From Actinomycetota bacterium (lineage in GTDB: Bacteria > Actinomycetota > Actinomycetes > Mycobacteriales > Mycobacteriaceae): a stretch of DNA of 32,246 bases. The first letter of the stretch is position 1, and every line of letters begins with the position of its first letter. The notes beneath the pieces are model-generated. The model worked only from the letters and a program-made list of their open reading frames with translations. It did no database searches and had not been told where the DNA came from. Shown here in pieces: positions 28,975-32,246 of the stretch. The position numbers and the translations under genes are program-made. The stretch covers positions 1-32,246 of the forward strand of contig JAUPLT010000189.1 of the NCBI GenBank assembly GCA_030836785.1, in the 5' to 3' direction.

Positions 28975-28987
28975 AGGCTAGTACGGT
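28975..28987. promoter_or_regulatory. Back-to-back leaderless promoters of dapE and dapD
   Basis: On the minus strand TAGCCT (28980-28975) ends eight bases before the dapE GTG at 28966. On the plus strand TACGGT (28982-28987) ends seven bases before the dapD GTG at 28995. One base separates the two -10 elements. Neither gene has a well-spaced Shine-Dalgarno. Promoter function is inferred. Confidence 0.55.
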
Positions 28988-28994
28988 TGCCCCC

Positions 28995-29939
28995 GTGACT
29001 TCTGCTGCCGGATTAGGACTTGCCACCATCGCCGCCGACGGCACCGTGCTCGACGCCTGGTTTCCCGAACCGGAACTGGGCGCCTACAGCCCGGCCGGCA
29101 CCACCCGGATCGCCGCCGACGACACGCCCGCGGAGTTCGCCGCGCTCGCCGGACCGGATGCCGACCGTGGCGTCGAGGTGGTCACGATCCGCACCGTCAT
29201 CGCCGACCTCGCCGACAAACCGGCTGACACGGCCGACGCCTATCTGCGTCTGCATCTGATCTCCCACCGACTGGTGGAGCCCCACGGGCTGAACCTGGAC
29301 GGCGTATTCGGGGCGCTGCCCAATGTCGTCTGGACCAACTACGGGCCGTGCCCCATCGACGGTTTCGAGGAGGTGCGGCTACGGTTGCGGCGGCGAGGTC
29401 CGGTCACGGTGTACGGGGTGGACAAGTTCCCCAGGATGGTCGACTACGTGGTGCCCACCGGGGTCCGCATCGCCGACGCGGACCGGGTGCGTCTCGGGGC
29501 ACATCTGGCGCCCGGTACCACGGTGATGCACGAGGGCTTCGTCAACTTCAACGCCGGCACGCTGGGCGCCTCGATGGTGGAGGGCCGCATCTCGGCCGGG
29601 GTGGTGGTCGGCGACGGATCCGATGTCGGCGGCGGCGCGTCGATCATGGGCACGCTGTCCGGGGGTGGCACCGAGGTGATCTCGGTGGGGCGGCGTTGCC
29701 TGTTGGGCGCCAACTCCGGGCTGGGCATCTCCCTCGGCGACGACTGCGTCGTCGAGGCGGGGCTGTACGTCACGGCGGGCACCAAGGTCACCCTGGCCGA
29801 CGGCAGCACGGTCAAGGCCCGCGAGTTGTCCGGGGCGGACAACCTGTTGTTCCGGCGCAACTCGGTGACCGGTGCGGTGGAGGTGGTGTCCCGCGACGGC
29901 ACCGGCATCACGCTGAACGAGGCTCTGCACGCAAACTGA
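28995..29939 (+). CDS. dapD: Tetrahydrodipicolinate N-succinyltransferase DapD
   Basis: A 314-aa hexapeptide-repeat acyltransferase that adds succinyl from succinyl-CoA to tetrahydrodipicolinate. The N-terminal domain includes [20 protein letters not shown]. The left-handed beta-helix spans about residues 155-260: [60 protein letters not shown] and [20 protein letters not shown]. The sequence is very close to mycobacterial DapD as I recall it. I chose GTG 28995 since it opens the conserved N-terminus ([16 protein letters not shown]) and has a TACGGT element seven bases upstream. Its product is used by the pathway that DapE completes on the other strand. Confidence 0.95.
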   Translation: MTSAAGLGLATIAADGTVLDAWFPEPELGAYSPAGTTRIAADDTPAEFAALAGPDADRGVEVVTIRTVIADLADKPADTADAYLRLHLISHRLVEPHGLNLDGVFGALPNVVWTNYGPCPIDGFEEVRLRLRRRGPVTVYGVDKFPRMVDYVVPTGVRIADADRVRLGAHLAPGTTVMHEGFVNFNAGTLGASMVEGRISAGVVVGDGSDVGGGASIMGTLSGGGTEVISVGRRCLLGANSGLGISLGDDCVVEAGLYVTAGTKVTLADGSTVKARELSGADNLLFRRNSVTGAVEVVSRDGTGITLNEALHAN

Positions 29940-29947
29940 GGACCTTG

Positions 29948-29977
29948 TCAACCCCGGGAGACTCAACCCCGGGAGAG
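29948..29977. repeat. 15-bp tandem duplication containing the fadD36 stop codon
   Basis: TCAACCCCGGGAGAC (29948-29962) is followed by TCAACCCCGGGAGAG (29963-29977). The TCA of the second copy is the fadD36 stop codon on the minus strand. It fills the 23-base gap to dapD. Confidence 0.9.
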
Positions 29978-31369
29978 CAGTTCCCTCTTGAGGACCTTGC
30001 CCATCGCATTGCGGGGCAACGACTCCACCCGACGCACTTCACGTGGCCGCTTGTGCACCGAAAGCTGTTCGGCGACAAAGGAAATGAGCTCATTCGGGTC
30101 CGCATCACCGACGACGAACGCGACGATCCGCTGACCGAGGTCGGCGTCGGGCAGGCCGACGACGGCCACCTCGGCCACCCCGGGGTGACCGAGCAGGGCC
30201 ACTTCGATCTCGCCGGCACCCACCCGGTATCCGCCGGACTTGATCAGGTCCACCGACTCCCGCCCGACGATGCGGTGCATACCGGCCTCGTCGAGGACCG
30301 CCACGTCACCGGTGCGGTACCAGCCGTCGGGATCGAATGCCTCCGCGGTGGCGTCCGGCCGGTTCAGGTAGCCCGTGAAGATCGTCGGCGTCCGGACCTG
30401 AAGACGCCCGATGCTCGCCCCGTCGTGCGGGGCGGGCGAGCCGTCCTCGAGAACCAGTCTGGTGTGCATGCCCTGCAGCGGCAACCCCACCCAACCGGGA
30501 CGACGCTCGCCGTCGGCGCGGGTGCTGACGGTGATCAATGTCTCGGTGCAGCCGTAGCGCTCGACCGGAGCGTTACCGGTGAGATCGGCCAGGTCGGTGA
30601 ACACCGGAACCGGCAGTGCCGCGCTCCCCGACACCAGCAGCCGAGCCGGCCGCAGAGCCCGCGCACAGTCCGGTTCGGCCACGATCCTCGACCACACCGT
30701 CGGCACCCCGAAATACAGGGTGCCGCCGGCTTCGGCATAGGCCCGGGGGGTGGGTCGGCCGGTGTGCACGAACCGGTTGCCCACCCGCAGTGAGCCCAGC
30801 AATCCGAGGACCAGACCGTGCACGTGGAACAGCGGCAGCCCGTGGACCAGGACGTCGTCGGCAGTCCACTGCCAGGCGTCGGCCAGCGCGTCGATATCGG
30901 CGGCCAGTGCGGCGCGGCTGAGCACCGCTCCCTTGGGCGCACCGGTGGTGCCGGAGGTGTAGATCACCATCGCGGTGGACTCCGGCGCCGGCTCGGGGTA
31001 GCGGTGCCAGGACCGGGCGTGCAGTCGCACCGGCACATGCGGCAGCCCGGCGGGGTCCTCGGGCCGCTCCCCCAGCCACGCCTGGGCCCCGGAATCGGTC
31101 AGGATGTGCGCCCGTTCGGCGACCCCGACATCGGCGGGCACCGGCACGAACGGAACCCCGGCGATCAGGCAGCCCGCCACCGCCAGCACGGTGGCGGGTG
31201 TCGGGGTGGCCAGCACGGCCACCAGTCCGGCCCCGCCGACCCGTTCGGCCACCGAGGTCGCCGCACCGACCAGGTCGCTGCGGGACAACGTCGTCCCGTC
31301 GATGCGCACCGCATCGGCAAGGTCCGGACCAGCGGCCGCCGCAGCGGCATTCAGCGAGGTCAGCAGCAC
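29963..31369 (-). CDS. fadD36: Acyl-CoA synthetase FadD36-like (ANL superfamily)
   Basis: A 468-aa adenylate-forming ligase activating a carboxylic acid to its CoA ester. ANL motifs: A3 MVIYTSGTTGAPKGAVLSRA (about residues 134-153), LPLFHVHGLVLGLLGSL, A5 VERYGCTETL, A7 DGWYRTGDVAVLDEAGMHRI, A8 hinge GRESVDLIKSGGYRVGAGEI and the A10 lysine in RNAMGKVLKRELL. The motif pattern (FHVHGL, YGCTET) and length near 470 resemble malonyl-CoA synthetase-type FadD36. The substrate cannot be read with certainty. GTG 31369 has TAGCCT six bases upstream. AGGAG is also adjacent to the start but too close for a normal ribosome-binding site. Confidence 0.88.
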   Translation of the reverse strand: MLLTSLNAAAAAAGPDLADAVRIDGTTLSRSDLVGAATSVAERVGGAGLVAVLATPTPATVLAVAGCLIAGVPFVPVPADVGVAERAHILTDSGAQAWLGERPEDPAGLPHVPVRLHARSWHRYPEPAPESTAMVIYTSGTTGAPKGAVLSRAALAADIDALADAWQWTADDVLVHGLPLFHVHGLVLGLLGSLRVGNRFVHTGRPTPRAYAEAGGTLYFGVPTVWSRIVAEPDCARALRPARLLVSGSAALPVPVFTDLADLTGNAPVERYGCTETLITVSTRADGERRPGWVGLPLQGMHTRLVLEDGSPAPHDGASIGRLQVRTPTIFTGYLNRPDATAEAFDPDGWYRTGDVAVLDEAGMHRIVGRESVDLIKSGGYRVGAGEIEVALLGHPGVAEVAVVGLPDADLGQRIVAFVVGDADPNELISFVAEQLSVHKRPREVRRVESLPRNAMGKVLKRELLSRG

Positions 31370-31375
31370 TCCTGG

Positions 31376-31381
31376 AGGCTA
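31376..31381 (-). promoter_or_regulatory. Leaderless -10 element (TAGCCT) of fadD36
   Basis: TAGCCT fits TANNNT on the minus strand and is followed by CCAGGA and the GTG at 31369. Inferred. Confidence 0.5.
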
Positions 31382-31433
31382 CCGTGTGCGGCGCGCCACG
31401 TTACAGATGCGACGCCTGAGGTTAGGCCGCCGC

Positions 31434-31439
31434 TAGGGT
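31434..31439 (+). promoter_or_regulatory. Leaderless -10 element (TAGGGT) of the secreted-protein gene
   Basis: TAGGGT fits TANNNT and is followed by GGAAGC and the ATG at 31446. Inferred. Confidence 0.5.
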
Positions 31440-31445
31440 GGAAGC

Positions 31446-31973
31446 ATGCGGGTGCGCCTGAGGACGCCGGTGGCGCTGGGCGCCGCCGTAATGACCGCTA
31501 CCGTCACGGCGATCACGGTGACGGCCCCGCCGCCCTCGGCCGACGCCGCCCCGCAAGCACCGAAAGCCCTGAACGGCCGCTATCAGATGGTCACCTACGC
31601 CTCGCAGAAGGCGGGCACCAGTCCGGCCGCCCGGCAGCGCGAGAGCGATTTCGGCGCGGTGTTCACCTTGGCCACCACCTGTTCGGGCAGTCGGTGCGTG
31701 GCCACCGTCGTGGACGGCCCGGCGCCGGGGAACCCCAGCATCCCGTTGCCGATCCGCTACACCTGGAACGGCTCGGACTGGACGAACAGCTACGACTGGC
31801 TCTGGGACTGCTTCCTGGGCGAGGGCCAGTCGAAGCAGTGGGCCCGAGCCACGTCGTGGACCAACTACACCCCGCAGGCGGACGGCACACTGCGCGGAAC
31901 GTGGCACACCGACATCGCCGAAGGTGCCTGCCGCGGCAGTGTCGTGATGCCGGTGGCGGCCGCCCCGGCCTGA
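31446..31973 (+). CDS. Secreted conserved mycobacterial protein of unknown function
   Basis: A 175-aa protein with a Sec signal peptide (RVRLRTPVALGAAVMTATVT, core to about residue 27, likely cleavage near SADA-AP). The mature part opens LNGRYQMVTYASQKAGTSP. Two cysteine-bearing regions, TTCSGSRCVATVV and DWLWDCFLGE, plus the C in EGACRGSVVMPVAA, suggest two disulfides. A Trp-rich core (IRYTWNGSDWTNSYDW) and YTPQADGTLRGTWHTDI give it a beta-rich look. I recognise it only as a family of secreted mycobacterial proteins with several paralogues, with no known activity. TAGGGT lies six bases before the ATG. It diverges from fadD36 across 76 bases. Confidence 0.8.
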   Translation: MRVRLRTPVALGAAVMTATVTAITVTAPPPSADAAPQAPKALNGRYQMVTYASQKAGTSPAARQRESDFGAVFTLATTCSGSRCVATVVDGPAPGNPSIPLPIRYTWNGSDWTNSYDWLWDCFLGEGQSKQWARATSWTNYTPQADGTLRGTWHTDIAEGACRGSVVMPVAAAPA

Positions 31974-31974
31974 C

Positions 31975-32016
31975 ATCGGCTCGCGCCCGCGGGAAATCGG
32001 CTCCCGCCCGCCGCAA
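31975..32016 (+). repeat. Two 21-bp tandem repeats just after the secreted-protein gene
   Basis: Both units begin ATCGGCTC and continue with CGCCCGC (31975-31995 and 31996-32016); 18 of 21 positions agree. They begin two bases after the stop codon. Function unknown. Confidence 0.75.
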
Positions 32017-32033
32017 ATTTCTCTGCGTGATGC

Positions 32034-32059
32034 CGGTAACACTGTGAACAGTGTTACCG
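32034..32059. promoter_or_regulatory. 26-bp near-perfect palindrome, probable operator upstream of the porin
   Basis: Arms CGGTAACACTGT (32034-32045) and ACAGTGTTACCG (32048-32059) are exact reverse complements separated by GA. Twelve-base arms with a GTAACAC core resemble TetR-family operators. It lies 53 bases before the porin ATG and directly abuts a small ORF. It is not followed by a T-run, so a terminator is less likely. No regulator gene adjoins it within the window. Confidence 0.6.
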
Positions 32060-32116
32060 ATGAGAAAGCTGTTGGGCCGACTGGCAGCAGTTCAACCTAG
32101 AGGGCAGGCAGCATGA
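32060..32116 (+). CDS. Candidate 18-codon leader peptide ORF overlapping the porin start
   Basis: ATG 32060 opens MRKLLGRLAAVQPRGQAA and stops at TGA 32114-32116, sharing ATGA with the porin start codon at 32113. It begins on the base after the palindrome. The basic start and the overlap suggest translational coupling to the porin, but it is short, with no ribosome-binding site seen, so it may be chance. Confidence 0.3.
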   Translation: MRKLLGRLAAVQPRGQAA

Positions 32117-32246
32117 AGGTTATCGGTCGTGGTCTGGTGGCGATGGTTCTCGCCTTCCTGGGGGCGATTGCCGGGTTGGTAGCCGGTTCGCCGGTGTCGC
32201 AGGCGGCGTTGGACAATCAGATGAGTCTGGTTGACGGTGGTGGCCG
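32113..32246 (+). CDS. MspA-family outer-membrane porin, N-terminal part, cut by window edge
   Basis: The visible 44 residues contain a signal peptide (KVIGRGLVAMVLAFLGAIAG, cleavage likely after VSQA) and the mature start ALDNQMSLVDGGGR. MspA of M. smegmatis matures to GLDNELSLVDGQDR as I remember it, so the match is strong. MspA proteins are octameric outer-membrane (mycomembrane) porins admitting small hydrophilic nutrients. They are absent from M. tuberculosis and typical of fast growers. GAGGGCAGG lies just upstream as a possible ribosome-binding site. The pore region is outside the window. Confidence 0.88.
   Translation, partial: MKVIGRGLVAMVLAFLGAIAGLVAGSPVSQAALDNQMSLVDGGG

Noticed and set aside
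28740-28994. Extension of the dapD frame upstream to 28740.
   Set aside because: It runs antisense through the conserved dapE N-terminus, and GTG 28995 opens the known DapD start.

Overview
The window is GC-rich, densely packed actinobacterial chromosome. It almost certainly comes from a Mycobacterium/Mycolicibacterium-type organism. The evidence is the LpqY-SugABC trehalose importer, the SigE-RseA-HtrA-TatB envelope-stress block, GpgS (methylglucose lipopolysaccharide synthesis), an Ada-AlkA fusion, a GlgM-type GT4 enzyme, and at the right edge the start of an MspA-family porin. MspA porins are typical of fast-growing environmental mycobacteria. From memory, the order of most genes runs backwards through the M. 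tuberculosis Rv1238-to-Rv1193 interval, with local insertions and losses. No tRNA, rRNA, CRISPR array, prophage or insertion sequence was recognised, and no gene-free stretch exceeds 300 bases.

Layout: 1-4525 (minus) holds a probable SUFU-domain gene cut by the window edge, then sugC, sugB, sugA and lpqY, joined by overlaps or tiny gaps. A TetR regulator (4553-5185) is transcribed divergently from lpqY. 5191-9389 carries a general-stress-like membrane protein, a Pro/Gly/Tyr-rich DUF4190 protein, a CitE/HpcH-type lyase, and an overlapping pair made of a soluble MgtE_N-CBS protein and a DUF1003 membrane protein. 9487-12134 holds a secreted lytic transglycosylase and the Mrp P-loop protein. 12165-15567 (minus) is tatB, htrA, rseA, sigE. 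15755-19284 has an O-methyltransferase, the ogt and ada-alkA alkylation-repair pair, and a DUF4126 membrane protein. 19299-24939 has the divergent glgC/glgM pair, then DUF3117, tag, a DivIVA-like protein, gpgS and folP2. 24995-29939 has a LOG-type phosphoribohydrolase divergent from a large P-loop/TPR-like protein, then the divergent lysine/DAP genes dapE and dapD. 29963-32246 has fadD36, a secreted protein and the porin start.

Functional links: trehalose recovered by LpqY-SugABC, ADP-glucose made by GlgC and maltose-1-phosphate made by GlgM all belong to mycobacterial alpha-glucan metabolism, and GpgS opens the related methylglucose lipopolysaccharide route. SigE, RseA, HtrA and TatB form an envelope stress and export module. 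DapD and DapE act close together in the succinylase branch of diaminopimelate synthesis.

Two window-wide patterns stand out beyond the gene list. First, about ten genes have a mycobacterial -10 element (TANNNT or close to it) 6-8 bases before the start codon and no Shine-Dalgarno, which is the signature of leaderless transcription. In two divergent pairs (lpqY/tetR and dapE/dapD) the two -10 elements sit back to back within 27-28 bases. Second, short tandem duplications of 15-27 bp recur throughout and often fall on start codons, stop codons or promoters: a triplicated glgM start, a duplicated dapE start, a duplicated stop at the DUF4126/glgC junction, a six-copy 17-bp array before the DUF4126 gene, and a seven-copy pentapeptide repeat in the SigE N-terminus. 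At the right edge, a near-perfect 26-bp palindrome and an 18-codon leader ORF precede the porin gene.
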